Assembly (NCBI GenBank): GCA_025266875.1
Contig: JALLLT010000018.1
Span: 620,001-684,000, forward strand
Source: Fennellomyces sp. T-0311
Taxonomy: Eukaryota; Mucoromycota; Mucoromycetes; Mucorales; Lichtheimiaceae
Length of the DNA: 64,000 nucleotides
Direction: 5' to 3'
Position numbers and translations under genes: made by a program. The notes under the pieces are model-generated. The model made no database searches, was not told the origin of the DNA, and saw nothing but the letters and a program-made list of their open reading frames with translations. Every line of letters begins with the position of its first letter. Position 1 is the first letter of the stretch. Shown piece after piece: positions 36,391 through 47,107 of the stretch.

Positions 36391-37090
36391 CTAAGTATTT
36401 GTTGCCCCTTGGCTTTTTTCTGAAATCTCAATTCTCATTCGAAGTTGCATACAACTAACTTTCAAAAATATCGGCGCGTCTATTAACTTGCTGTTCAGCA
36501 GTGTCATAGATGTAAATCTCCGTGAAACTGGGAGGGACGTTTCCTTCAGGTACCAATGGACTAATTCGGTGGTATATGCCATCGTGGATGCGAAACGCAT
36601 ATGCTCCATTGCGAGCATTGATATCGTTATGTTCGACCATAGCACCCAAAGACTTAATCAGAAATGCAGTGTTGTACTTGCAAATGTTATAAAAAATGAT
36701 TTCTCATTAGGCCAGAGTCATCCGGCAAGTTAAGAAGTTGAGGTGGGGCAGGGATGGGAGGAAGATCGACAATACCATGGCAGAAGCAGATTTGGTAGGC
36801 TCGACCTATTTCTTCATTCACGCGACTATCTTCTCAGGGCCAGACACGCGCACCACACGCATCACGCTGGACATCCATTACCGGCAAAACATGTCTTTGA
36901 TAGTTAGCCGATTCCTTACCGTCGACAATATTGGCGCCAGAGACACAGGCGACAGCAAGCTGGCTATGATAAGCCGCAAGTGGTTGAGGTACCCTGCGAG
37001 TATGACAGCCACGTTGAGCGTGATTATGACGTCCCAGAGGGGAATACATGGCCTTCCACATGATTTTTCTGCGGAATGCTTACTTCGATG
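36391..37090 (-). mobile_element. Helitron-type helicase gene fragment, decayed
   Basis: The minus strand carries, in order, VLPVMDVQRDACGARVW (the zinc-binding-like block), GRAYQICFCHG, LPPIPAPPQLLNLPDDSGLM, LGAMVEHND and then the most telling piece, AYAFRIHDGIYHRISPLVPE followed by FTEIYIYDTAEQQVNRR. This order matches the region just upstream of the Helitron-like N domain in Rep/helicase proteins ('FRIxGxxYHRIGSLLP...QLYIYD'). Stops and frame changes break it, some normally conserved Cys are lost, and the Rep and helicase cores are missing. It is an inactive 5' fragment. Confidence 0.72.
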
Positions 37091-39438
37091 AGTCCAACCA
37101 AATCATTTTTTTTATGTTCGCATTCGAGCCATTTGAGCGATGAGTAGATCTCACAATATTGATTTCAGCATTTTGATTCAAAATCTCGGTAGCAGTTTTA
37201 TCAAGGAAGTTTTCACTCATGGCAGAGGCAGTTATAAAGATTCTTATAAAAACTTTCAACACAAAGAGCCAGGGTATAAAAAAAACGGTGCCTGTATTCC
37301 AAATAAGGAAGGAGATTTCTGGAGGGTTTTCGGGAGTTGTCTATTATATTATAGATAGATCTTGCCTTGGCGGCATTAATTATATGAATAGCGACATTGA
37401 CTTTAAGAAGTACTGTATATTTGCGTTAGCCCACCTTAATGGATAAAAACCATTTTCAAAGGCACAAATGAAGGCTACGGTTACCACACCAGGAGAAAGC
37501 TGATCAGGGGCAAAGCAAATGTGCTTTGTGGGAGCCCAAAAGTGAAAGTGGTAAAGATATTTGGATAGTTTTTTTTTTATTAACGCCCACGAGAATCTCA
37601 ATTGCGGCATTGGGTGCCAGATGTATGTGGTCTACTGTTAGTACGTCACTCCTATACTTTTATCCCTTGTATCAGGAAGTTTGATAGTATCTGAGACTGA
37701 CTGATCAGTATCTCGCTTTTGTGATCTTGTTCGTATGCCATATTATAAAGTCAAGAAATAGACTTGTTTATAAAGTTGCCTTTTAAAGGACTTCTGACAA
37801 TGTATGATCAAGATAACTGAGATCATGTTAACTGCTTTATTTTGTTTGATACTACAAGGGCATTTATATGTTTCTGTGAATAAGCTGACTGTGCATAAAA
37901 TGGGCTGTTCCGGAGGTAAAATGTGAGTTAAGTTGGAAGTACAATTAGTATTTTAGGTTCCACCATAGTCGCGGGTACAGTGTCACCACAAAAGAAAGCT
38001 GATGGAGAACGAAAATTGAAGAAGCCGATGGCAGGGAAGACATTTTGCTCGAGGTGGGACTAAGCAATAGTGAGTCGCAAGGCGAAATCCATGGAGAATG
38101 TAATCTTTTTTTTTTTGAAAAAAAAAGATGGTAGCTAATGATTAATTGATATAAAAAATCTAGCCCTGGAGCAAATGGTACAGTCAAGTAAATTTGGAAT
38201 TCTACGTAAAAAGTTTTGATTGCTTCCTCTGAATACATAGTATTGACCTTCATCTACGGCGTGCTCAGCTATCTTTATTACAGACAGACTTTGAGCTGAT
38301 GCAAAGGCTGATGAGACTTGATGTTTTTGAGGTGCATTTTCGTAAAGGTAATCAGTTTTTCCAGGTATCATGAGCCGGAAATAGCTGTATATGCGCCGAA
38401 ATAAGCAAATGCGATTTGGTCCAAGGAATGCGATTTATCTAAGCGTTCTGCCATATTCTAACGGACACCTTTCTCCTTTAATATTACTCTTACGGCTATG
38501 TACGTAGCAGGCTGGAAACAATTCCATCGAGTGCCATCCTTGCATTAGAAGGTGTGAATCATATGCAATGGTTCTGCTGAATGATAGTAAAAAGTGATAT
38601 TATGCTATTAAAAACAGTACGATACGCGTCGCATAGGTATTATGCAGACCAAAAAAAAGACGATAGAATGCGTGTTTGCTGCAACGTCAAGCGTTGGTGG
38701 AAAGCAGCAAACAATGCCTAAACTGCATATACTGCTTTTTTCCTGGCTCGGGAGGGTGTAGTAATATGGTTCGGAAGTACCTTGAAAAGCATCAAGGCCC
38801 GGAAACTTGTTCTATGGTTTTTCGCTCTCCAAAGCAATCAACTGCTGTGCTCGTCACCAGATCACAAACAAACATGTTCGAAAAAGGCAGTTCACATCTT
38901 CGGTTTATTTATATTTACGCAAGTTTTCGAACGGGAAATCTGCATATAGCATAGATTGGAAACGAATATCCATGCAAACCGTTCTTAATTACACACTTTT
39001 AATACGACGCGATTTCGAGAAGGAGCTAGCAATAGATTACACGCCATTTTAATAGGCTACTAAAGGTAATATTTTGATTTTTTTTTAATATTGTAACAAG
39101 AGTTATAACTAGGATCTGGTTGCGCATTCATATTGCACAGAGCAAGTTTGGCCAACATGATACTGAGACGTTGGGAGAAGTAGTAGCACTTTATACAAGC
39201 CCAGACAGGCGGGAATCATGCGGATCAAGCAATTTGAAAGTAACCGTGTCCAGCCCTCTCCGTGTATTGTAGCTCTACTACTAACAATGGCAAGCACCAT
39301 TTGAAGCATACAGAGGGGGACATGGATAGGTGGGCACTGTCAACATACAGGTGGCACCGGGCCGGGTGTCTGTGGCTTTTCAAGTTGAGCATTTTTTGGA
39401 ACCACGACCCGAGAAAACGATCGATCAACATAAAAAAA
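37091..39438. other. Gene-poor AT-rich stretch
   Basis: Only short frames without recognisable domains. An imperfect A/T hairpin (about 38108-38128) is present. The right end must contain the promoter of the PDCD2 gene. Nothing else can be supported. Confidence 0.45.
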
Positions 39439-40759
39439 ATGTCAGATTTAGACAGTGACGTTTCCGAACTCGATCAACACGAACTTAGCGAAGCGGTCAA
39501 TGCAGACAAATGGGCACCTCAGCTTGGTTATTGCGAAGAACCCGAAGAACCATTAACGGCTGACACGTTTCCAAGCAAATCCGGCGGCAAGCCAGTAAAT
39601 AATAACCAAGAGACGCGAAACAATGAATGCCAAACTCGTTTCTTTAATCGCTAGGCATGGCTGAATCCAGAACATATTCTCAATGTCGAGAATGTAACCT
39701 GTGGCAACTGCAGTGAACCCATGATTCTGTTATTACAGGTAAAGATAAGATGGATTCCGACCAAGAACGAGACTAAGAGAGCGAGCGTTAGTTGTATACA
39801 CCCGAAGATCAACCAGCAGACGCGTTCCATCGCACGGTGTACGTATTCTGCTGCAAGAACGGTGGTTGTCATAAGCAAGATTGGACACAATGGTAAGAAT
39901 AAGACACAAGCATTTGGATCATGGAGATTAAAAAGAGGTGTGAAGTTTCAAAGTATACCGAAGCCAACTTGCGCAAGACAACGCATACTATCCACCCAAC
40001 GACGACGACGACGATGACGAAAAGGACGATGTGGCGATTGACTTTGTACCGAAACACTTTACCAAACCCGACGAATGCGTTGTGTGCGGACTGGCAGGCA
40101 CCAAAGTATGCGGCAAATGCCATTCGGCGCACTATTGTTCACGACAGCACCAGTTGGTGGATTGGAACAGCTGCGGTCACAAGCAATTCTGCAACCAGCC
40201 GTCCAAAGAAGAGGCGGATGCGTTGCGGGCCAAACGGTTATTCGCCGAAATGGAAATCGTCAGCGAGCCGGAAGGCAAGGGAGAGGATGGAAAGGAGGAG
40301 GAGGAACAGAAAGAACACAGCGCAAAGGAATCAGGACAAAAGTCGAACGAGACGGCGCTGGCGCTGCGAGGTGATGAGGCGTATGAAAACTCAACGGTCG
40401 ATGTGGACGAAGCGTTTTTGAAATTCCAGCTCAGGATCGGACGGTATCCCGATCAAGTCATTCGTTATGAACGAGTGGAATACGATATGCCCGACCGTGA
40501 ACCTTTGTGGGTGCAGCAAAGCAACCGGCCCTCCGTGGTGCCCGACTGCGACCTCTGCGGTGGTCCAAGGACGTTCGAGTTCCAAATCCTTTCCACGCTG
40601 CTCAACTTCCTCGACATTTCCCACGTGGCGCATGACTCTCTCGACTGGGGCTCGTTGTACGTCTATTCATGCAAACACAACTGCTCCACGGGTGCCAAGG
40701 TGTTTGTTCCCGAGTTTATCTGGAAGCAGGACTTTACGGCTGAGGGCATGAGGCTCTAA
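39439..40759 (+). CDS. PDCD2-family protein with MYND zinc finger
   Basis: Four exons: 39439..39594, 39655..39738, 39792..39892, 39946..40759, giving 384 aa. Order: acidic start, LGYCEEPEEPL and FPSKSGGKPAWLNP (PDCD2 N-terminal signature), CGNC, FHRTVYVFCCKNGGC (zinc-binding), an Asp run, then a MYND finger (about 158-195; CVVC, CGKCHSAHYCSRQHQ, HKQFC). An acidic Lys/Glu-rich linker and the PDCD2_C domain (CDLCGGPRTFEFQILSTLLN and SLDWGSLYVYSCKHNC) follow. Animal PDCD2 and yeast Tsr4 chaperone ribosomal protein uS5 co-translationally. The MYND insertion is shared with animal PDCD2 and absent in Tsr4. It lies 103 bp upstream of the transaldolase gene on the same strand. Confidence 0.93.
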
Positions 40760-40808
40760 TAGAGAAAATTACACCATATTTACGTCGTTTTTATGCATTT
40801 TCATCATT

Positions 40809-40816
40809 TATAAAAG
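40809..40816 (+). promoter_or_regulatory. TATA box of transaldolase
   Basis: TATAAAAG, ~45 bp before the transaldolase ATG, within a gap of only 103 bp after the PDCD2 stop codon. Confidence 0.55.
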
Positions 40817-40862
40817 AAACTCAGTCTGTGGCAACCCATGCTCAACTCGTTTCTTTTCCAAA

Positions 40863-41963
40863 ATGACCTCTGTGCTCGAGCAATTGAAGAAATACACCAC
40901 CGTTGTTGCCGATACCGGCGACTTTGAAAGTAAAGCAAGCCCGGCTGCTCGTTCATGCGCATCAGCATGTTGATTGACTTATGTCTTAGCTATTGCGGAA
41001 TACAAGCCGCAGGATGCGACTACCAATCCGTCGCTGATCTTGGCCGCAACCCAAAAGCCGCAGTATCAAAAGCTGATCGACGACGCTGTCCAATTTGGCC
41101 AATCCAAAGGGGGTTCGGCGGACGATCAAGCGTCGTGGGCCATGGACAAGCTCTTGGTCAACTTTGGTGTGGAAATCCTAAAGATTGTTCCCGGCCGTGT
41201 ATCCACCGAAGTGGATGCTCGCCTTTCGTTCCACACCAAGAACACCATCGACAAGGCCTTGCGATTGATCGACCTGTACAAGCAAGCGGGCGTGAACAAA
41301 GACCGCGTGTTGATCAAGATTGCTTCAACCTGGGAAGGTATCCAGGCCGCTCATGCAAGTTTCCCCCAAAAGCAACCTTGACTCCCACAACAACAGCAAC
41401 AAAAAGCAGCTAACGTTGATCAAACGTAGACACTGGAAAAAGAGCACGGTATCCACTGCAACTTGACACTCTTGTTCAGTTTCCCGCAAGCCGTGGCGTG
41501 TGCCGAAGCGGGCGTTACGCTCATTTCACCCTTCGTCGGGCGCATTCTTGACTGGTACAAAAAGAGCGATCCGGGCAAAAACTTTGACAAGCAAAACGAT
41601 CCGGGTGTTCAGTCGGTGACCAAGATCTACCACTATTACAAACAGCACAACTACAGCACGATCGTCATGGGCGCTTCGTTCCGAAACACCGACGAAATCA
41701 AGGAACTGGCGGGCTGCGACTTTTTGACCATCTCGCCCAAGCTTTTGGCTGAATTGGCTCAAGATACGTCGTCCATCGATCGAAAGCTGGACAAGGCACC
41801 CTCCACTATCGAAAAGGTGTCGTTTTTCACCGACGAAAATGCGTTCCGCTGGGGATTCAACCAAGACCCGATGGCCGTGGATAAACTGGCAGAAGGCATT
41901 CGCAACTTTGCCACGGATGGCCAGAAGCTGTTGGATATGCTCAAGGCCAAAGTAGCACACTAA
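40863..41963 (+). CDS. TAL1: Transaldolase
   Basis: Moves a dihydroxyacetone unit between sugar phosphates in the non-oxidative pentose phosphate pathway (cytosol). Three exons: 40863..40929, 40990..41354, 41430..41963, giving 321 aa, typical of class I transaldolases. Key residues are D17 (VVADTGDFE), E96 (STEVDAR) and the Schiff-base Lys K132 ([10 protein letters not shown]), at the same numbers as in E. coli TalB. DATTNPSL and [11 protein letters not shown] are also present. The second intron starts with GC (CAT|GCAAGT). No GT donor nearby keeps the frame, so this GC-AG intron is well supported. The stop codon lies six bases from the convergent Swi5 stop. Confidence 0.97.
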
Positions 41964-41969
41964 ACGCTT

Positions 41970-42380
41970 TTATTGGTATGCGTTTGGATCCACGTTGAAC
42001 TTTGTGTAAACTTCTTCCAGCATCATCCCAGTCTTTTGCGCATACTGTTTTAAACGTTGGTTTCTGTGCACCCAAACAACAACAATAAAAAAAAAGGGCT
42101 TACATTGGCAAGTAGCGCGGTGGCAATGTCTTTCAGAGCATTGTAATCGTGCAGAAGACCGATTCGCCGTTGAAATATTTTGGTGGCCCCTTTATCGTCC
42201 ATGCTACCATCATCTCACTCAATAGGTACACTTGGGGACACGACGAACAAGCTTACGCCAACTCTTTGCATAGTTCACGGTATTGGTCGCGCAGTTCCTG
42301 GATACGGTGCTCTTCAACGCGCTACCGCCAGCTGTTATCAAAAGGACACAGAGAGATACAGAGGACACTACCTTTGTCAT
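41970..42380 (-). CDS. SWI5: Swi5/Sae3-type recombination mediator
   Basis: Four small exons: 42380..42372, 42321..42257, 42203..42104, 42044..41970, giving 82 aa, the family's usual size. An N-terminal helix (EEHRIQELRDQYRELCKELA) precedes the Swi5 core: IGLLHDYNALKDIATALLAN, then KTGMMLEEVYTKFNVD. Swi5 partners Sfr1 (or Mei5) to load and stabilise Rad51/Dmc1 filaments in meiotic and mitotic recombination. The first exon codes for only three residues. The last acceptor (AAAACAG) was chosen over an earlier CAG because only it keeps the family spacing of 24 residues between 'LKD' and 'VYxxF'. It overlaps no neighbour but has almost no 3' space. Confidence 0.82.
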
Positions 42381-42446
42381 TTTATGGGAACGGAGATGAG
42401 AAGAAAAAGAGAAGGACAGAAAAGAAAAAGAAAACGCTGCCACTCT

Positions 42447-43513
42447 TTATTGGCTGACTGCAAGTGGTTGCTGTTCTTTTGCCGTTCGGGCACGAAGTTC
42501 TCTCCAAAGAGGCAACATGCGATCCTCCTTCCAATCCTTCCACACATCATAAATCGACAATATGTCCTGGGCAATCTCCACGATCGCCTCCATATCCACG
42601 TTCAAATCCGCGAACCACTGTCTCATATCCGTGCGATCACCGACGGATCCGGGCGCAAAGTCAGCATGATTCAGCACGACGGTCATGTAGATGGCAGCCA
42701 AGGCGATCATGTGGGGCGGATAGAGCAGGCACACGTCGGTCCGATACGAATCGTTGACGATAAACCAGGCATACTGAACGCCGGATTCGCGCATGCCCAG
42801 TTCTTCGCATATCTGCAGCAAGGGTCGATACGGATGCCAGATGATCAAGTAGAATTTGAGTTCTTCGAGCAAGTAAAACTCAAATTCGGCCACCTTGCTG
42901 CTATCGTAGGGGAAACCGCCATAATCCACTACATTGTTCCGTGAGTGACAAGTGTGCTTTTTAAGAGGACGGTCTGCGGTGTACCATGGAAAATGTGCTT
43001 GGCTTCGGAGGTGACGACTTTGATATGGACGGGGCATTCTTCGATCTTGGTGGCGAGATAGACGCATGTTACCAGCACCAGGATGGGATCGGTTTTCCGT
43101 AAACTGTTGCTGTTAAGGAGGGCTTAGCCCCAATGTGATGGATATAACCGGTTATCGCTTACTTTGAGTAGAAGCGTTTAAAATATACAAAGGCCGTGGC
43201 CACAACTTGTTGTCTCAGTTGGAGTCGCTTTGCCAGTTTTTGAATCACTAAAACAAGTTTAGTACTGCATAATAATAATAATAATAATAATAAAAGGAGA
43301 ACCCCCTTACGGTGACAAAACCAAATCTTGAGCTTGACATAATCGGTTTCCGAGACATGTCGTAAGTCTTCTTCTCTACTATTTGCCAAGTGCCACCGAT
43401 CCAATTGCCAATGTTGACTTGGACCATTTCAGTTTTCTTAGCCATTGTTTTTTTTTTAAAAAAAAAGAAGGGAGGTATTACTTTTGTGATGATTGCCAAA
43501 AGTTTGCTGCCAT
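42447..43513 (-). CDS. SSN8: Cyclin C (Mediator kinase-module cyclin)
   Basis: Five exons: 43513..43482, 43417..43311, 43247..43163, 43109..42985, 42928..42447, giving 276 aa, close to human cyclin C (283). Visible are the N-terminal ANFWQSSQ tag, QHWQLDRW, the cyclin-box helices LRQQVVATAFVYFKRFYS, DPILVLVTCVYLATKIEECP and FEFYLLEELKFYLIIWHPYR. AWFIVNDSYRTDVCLLYPP and RQWFADLNVDMEAIVEI follow. Cyclin C binds CDK8/Srb10 and represses or tunes Pol II transcription. In yeast it also leaves the nucleus under stress. Intron 2 contains an (AAT)n microsatellite. The start is well supported by the family N-terminus. Confidence 0.93.
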
Positions 43514-44199
43514 TTGCGCGAACGGCCCACATAACACACGCACACAAAAAAAGAGCGACTTTTGGGGCTGTTTCCTTTTGTGCGTCTGGACTTGAAATGG
43601 CCACTTGTTAAGGAGTGACGAGAGCGATCATCATAATTTAAGAAAGAAAGGGAGAGCGCTAGGACGTAATTGAACCCTCTATCCAAAAAAATGTCTCGTA
43701 AACGTGGTTAATTCCACGATCCAAGACCGTTTCATCCAGTCCCTCGATTTTTTTTTTTATTTTCGTGTTAAACAAATAAAGTAGGGGCGCCCAGCAATTG
43801 ATTGTTGTTGTCATGCCAATCGATGCAGAAAAAAAAATAACAACAATAAACGTTGCCATTCGAGATACGGTCACCAAGACACCGCTGATGGATCTAACGT
43901 CAAAAAATTCGCACAACAATGTGTCCCCCCTTTTCAATGGCTTCCAAAATGGGATTGTCAAGGGGTCACGGAAAAAATAGATATGGGAGATTCGCGTAAC
44001 CCTGAGATGTATAAAAAGGCATGACATTTTCTTAAACCAAAAAACTCGAGGTCGGGCAAATGACTCTATAACCCTTTTTCCCCTTTTGCATTTTGTTGTT
44101 GTTGCTGTTGCATAATCCAGACTCTCTCTCTCTCTCTCTACTCTCTCCTCTCTCCTCTCTTTTTTTTATTAAACTACCCATACTTTCCTTAAGACCCTC
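43514..44199. promoter_or_regulatory. Divergent promoter region with CT tract
   Basis: Lies between the divergent cyclin C and GRAM-VASt genes. It holds a long CT microsatellite and T-rich tract at ~44121-44168, just before the plus-strand start, as is common in fungal promoters of this type. I see no coding region. Confidence 0.5.
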
Positions 44200-46338
44200 A
44201 TGATTGCCGTGCAGTCAGACATGTCCGGTCCCAGTCCAACGACTGCGTCCACCTCTACGCCCGTCCTCTCTCGCAAATACCTTCCCGTCCCCTCCACTCC
44301 CCAATCTCGCCGCTCCAGTCTTTCCAACAGCAGCGTGGATCTATCCAAAGGCGACTACAAGATGGCCAGCCACAAAAGGAACACCGAGTTCCATGCCTTG
44401 TTCCGAAGTGTTCCCGACACAGACCGACTGTTAGATGGTATTTTACTTGACCTGAAAAAAGAAGTGATTTTTTATGTACTCACACGACGTGCGCGTGTGT
44501 GTGTGCCAAGATTATGGGTGTGCATTGCAGAAAGAAATCCTGATTCAAGGGCGTATGTACATCTCCGAGTCGCATATCTGCTTCAATGCCAATATCTTTG
44601 GTTGGGTTACGAATGTAAAGTCTTGGATATATATATTTAGAGAGAGAGAGAGAGGAAGAGCTCCCAAATCAGCCCCTAATATATATATATATATATTTTT
44701 CAGCTGGTCATTGATTTCGCCGACATTATTGAGATCGAGAAACGTACAACCGCCATCTTTATCCCCAACGCCATCCAGATCAGTACGACCCAAGCCAAAG
44801 TAAGATTGGGAGTGATGCGTGTGTGTCTCCAGCTAACGGAAGCGTTCTAGTACTTTTTTGCATCATTTCTTTCCCGTGACCAAGCATATGATCAAATTAG
44901 TAGTTTGTGGCGCGAATCACAACGCCGTGCATCCGCCAACAGCGATATCACCAAAGTGGATGACGATGCCTTGACGGATGATACAATGTCGTCGTTGTCC
45001 TGCGATTCGGAATCGGATCGCGACACGTTGCTCCCTCCACCTGCCTTTTCCCTTCCTCCCACACCGGGTAAAGCAAAAGCAATCCTTTTTTTATGGGAAG
45101 ATGTATTGACAGTATTAAAGCAGAATGCGGATACGAGCGACAGAACTCCTTGGCAACTTTGCCAAGCGCGCCACGACGCCATCCACCATTGGATCGACGA
45201 AGAACGGCGTCGGAATCTCAATTATCTGCCAAGAAAGACCAGCAACAGCAAGAGGCAGCAACAGGATGCGGGTGTCATCATACGGGCGGCCACTACACTC
45301 ATACGGTCATGGATCAAATGTACCAAGGCAGTATAGAAAAGATTCATAATCTCTTATCCAACCGAGCCTTCTTGCAGAAATTCCTGACCGAAATTGAGAA
45401 AAACACAGGTAAGAAAAAGTTTGTCACCATGGGGAAAACGACGTTTTTTTGCTTACAAAGTGCAAAACGTAGATGTGGATATAGGACCATGGCAAAAGGG
45501 TGAAACGGTGCATTTGGAACGCGCCATCACGTATATCAAACCACTGTCCAACGCAATTGGTCCACGATCCACCAAGTGTATTCTCAAAGAACAAGTGCAT
45601 CACATGGACGTTGAAAACTATGTGACTCAGGTAATCACCACGCAAACTCCCGATGTGCCCTCGGGGAGTTCGTTCAGTGTCAAAACACGCGTATGCATTA
45701 TGCGTGCTGGACAAGGCAAAGTGCGCGTGCTTGTGACAATGATTGTTGAGTTTACGAAATCGTCCTGGTTAAAGTGTAAGTGGTGCTTTTGCTTCTTTTT
45801 GGAGAGAAACATCGCATCTTAAAAAGCCAAAATCTATATTGCAGCGACGATTGAAAAAGCATCGATTGATGGCCAGATCAGCTATTACAAGGGTCTCGAC
45901 AATGCCATTCGCAAATACATGCAACCTCAGCAACAACAACAACAACAGCCGCCGCCACCGTTACCCAACAAACCACGTCGTCGCCGGCGACGACCCTCGA
46001 TCCAAGTTGTTGTCCCAAAGTCGCGATACGACGCTCTGATGGAGAATGTATCGGCGGGTGCGGAATGGATGCAAAAGCGAACAGTCTCGACGCAACAACT
46101 GATGGTGTTGTGCATGGTTTTGCTTGTGTTGATCAACATGTACATTGCCACCAAAATGGAAAATGTCAGTCGTCGATTGTATATGCCCGAAGCCAACGAG
46201 TCTCGCCCAATGATCGGGTTGAATCGTCAGATTTTGGAAATTGAACGCATGATCCAGCAAGCAGGTGAAAGTATTGATCAAGTTTCCAAAGCAGTTCAAC
46301 AGCAACAACGCATGATGATTCAAGACGAATCCATCTAA
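44200..46338 (+). CDS. GRAM-VASt membrane protein (Lam/GRAMD1 sterol-transfer family)
   Basis: Seven exons: 44200..44437, 44511..44614, 44704..44799, 44851..45067, 45124..45408, 45473..45775, 45845..46338, giving 578 aa. Order: Ser/Pro-rich start, GRAM domain (about 62-150; HALFRSVPDTDRLLDDYGCA, GRMYISESHICFNANIFGW), a low-complexity linker, then a VASt/StART-like domain (about 260-420; GHYTHTVMDQMYQGSIEKI, DIGPWQKGET, KCILKEQVHH, SFSVKTRVCI). A polyGln-Pro stretch, basic RRRRRR and one membrane span (LMVLCMVLLVLINMYI) follow. A coiled tail ends the protein. Relatives sit at ER contact sites and move sterol from the plasma membrane. Exon 5's acceptor was chosen so that the VASt frame stays open. 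Which of two near ATGs is used is unclear. Confidence 0.9.
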
Positions 46339-47107
46339 AGCAAACAAAAAAGTTTATAATGTACATAACAGCAACAACACTTCATCGCCGTTCCTTTCCT
46401 TTTTCATATGTCTGATTACTTCATAAAGTTCTCCCTCATTTTTTTTTGTTTTTATCGTATTTTGAAGGGCAGCAAACGGTGCAAGTGACAGATCCCCCTC
46501 TACATGTTACGTAACCGATGGCCAGGGCTTTACGTACACAAAAATTTTATTGAGTGGATCGATTTTGTAAGACTTTGGGATTCAGTGAACACTTGTCAAA
46601 CTGATTGGTGTTTAAACAGATCGTATTGCACCATTGGTTCTAAATCGTTTAAATCCAAAACAGCGTTTGGGGAGAAACCGATTGACGTATCCGTCGCAAA
46701 AAGGAAACCACCGCGGCAAGCGGTCTAAAAAAGGCAATCAGTATGTTCGGGTTCAAGGCACCTGTCAATCTTTTTTTGTTTATCCGTTGAACCTTCCTAA
46801 AACTTTTAAAGAGAAGGGCTAAATTAGCATGTGAGATTTCAACATGACGCAACAGGGAAATCTGTTTGTGCACGGAAGCGACCCCGCATTCTTTTTGTTG
46901 CTTATCATGCGCCTTTTCCTTTAAAAGGAATCTAGGAACCGGAACACTGTGGCAGAACCTTTTGGCGTCCAGAATATAGAATTTTCCCCGCCGACTCAAA
47001 TAGCTTCAGATCATCCATCCCCGCAATATCACATCCAACACAACAAAAAGGTTATCTCGTCTTCTCTTCTTCTTTCTTTCTTCATACCACCCCTCTCTAT
47101 CTCTCAA
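46339..47107. promoter_or_regulatory. Upstream region of acetyl-CoA synthetase
   Basis: Non-coding by eye. It holds a T/C-rich tract just before the start (47058-47105) and a CCCCGCC word near 46987 of the kind bound by C6 or C2H2 regulators. A definite site cannot be assigned. Confidence 0.35.

Noticed and set aside
42038..42070. Earlier CACAG acceptor for the last SWI5 exon
   Set aside because: It puts the conserved C-terminal EVYTKF out of frame. The AAAACAG acceptor restores phase and family spacing.
45068..45336. Read-through of the GRAM-VASt exon 4 frame
   Set aside because: The frame stays open past the donor but leads to a stop and loses the VASt domain. Splicing at GTAAAG/AAAGCAG keeps VASt continuous.
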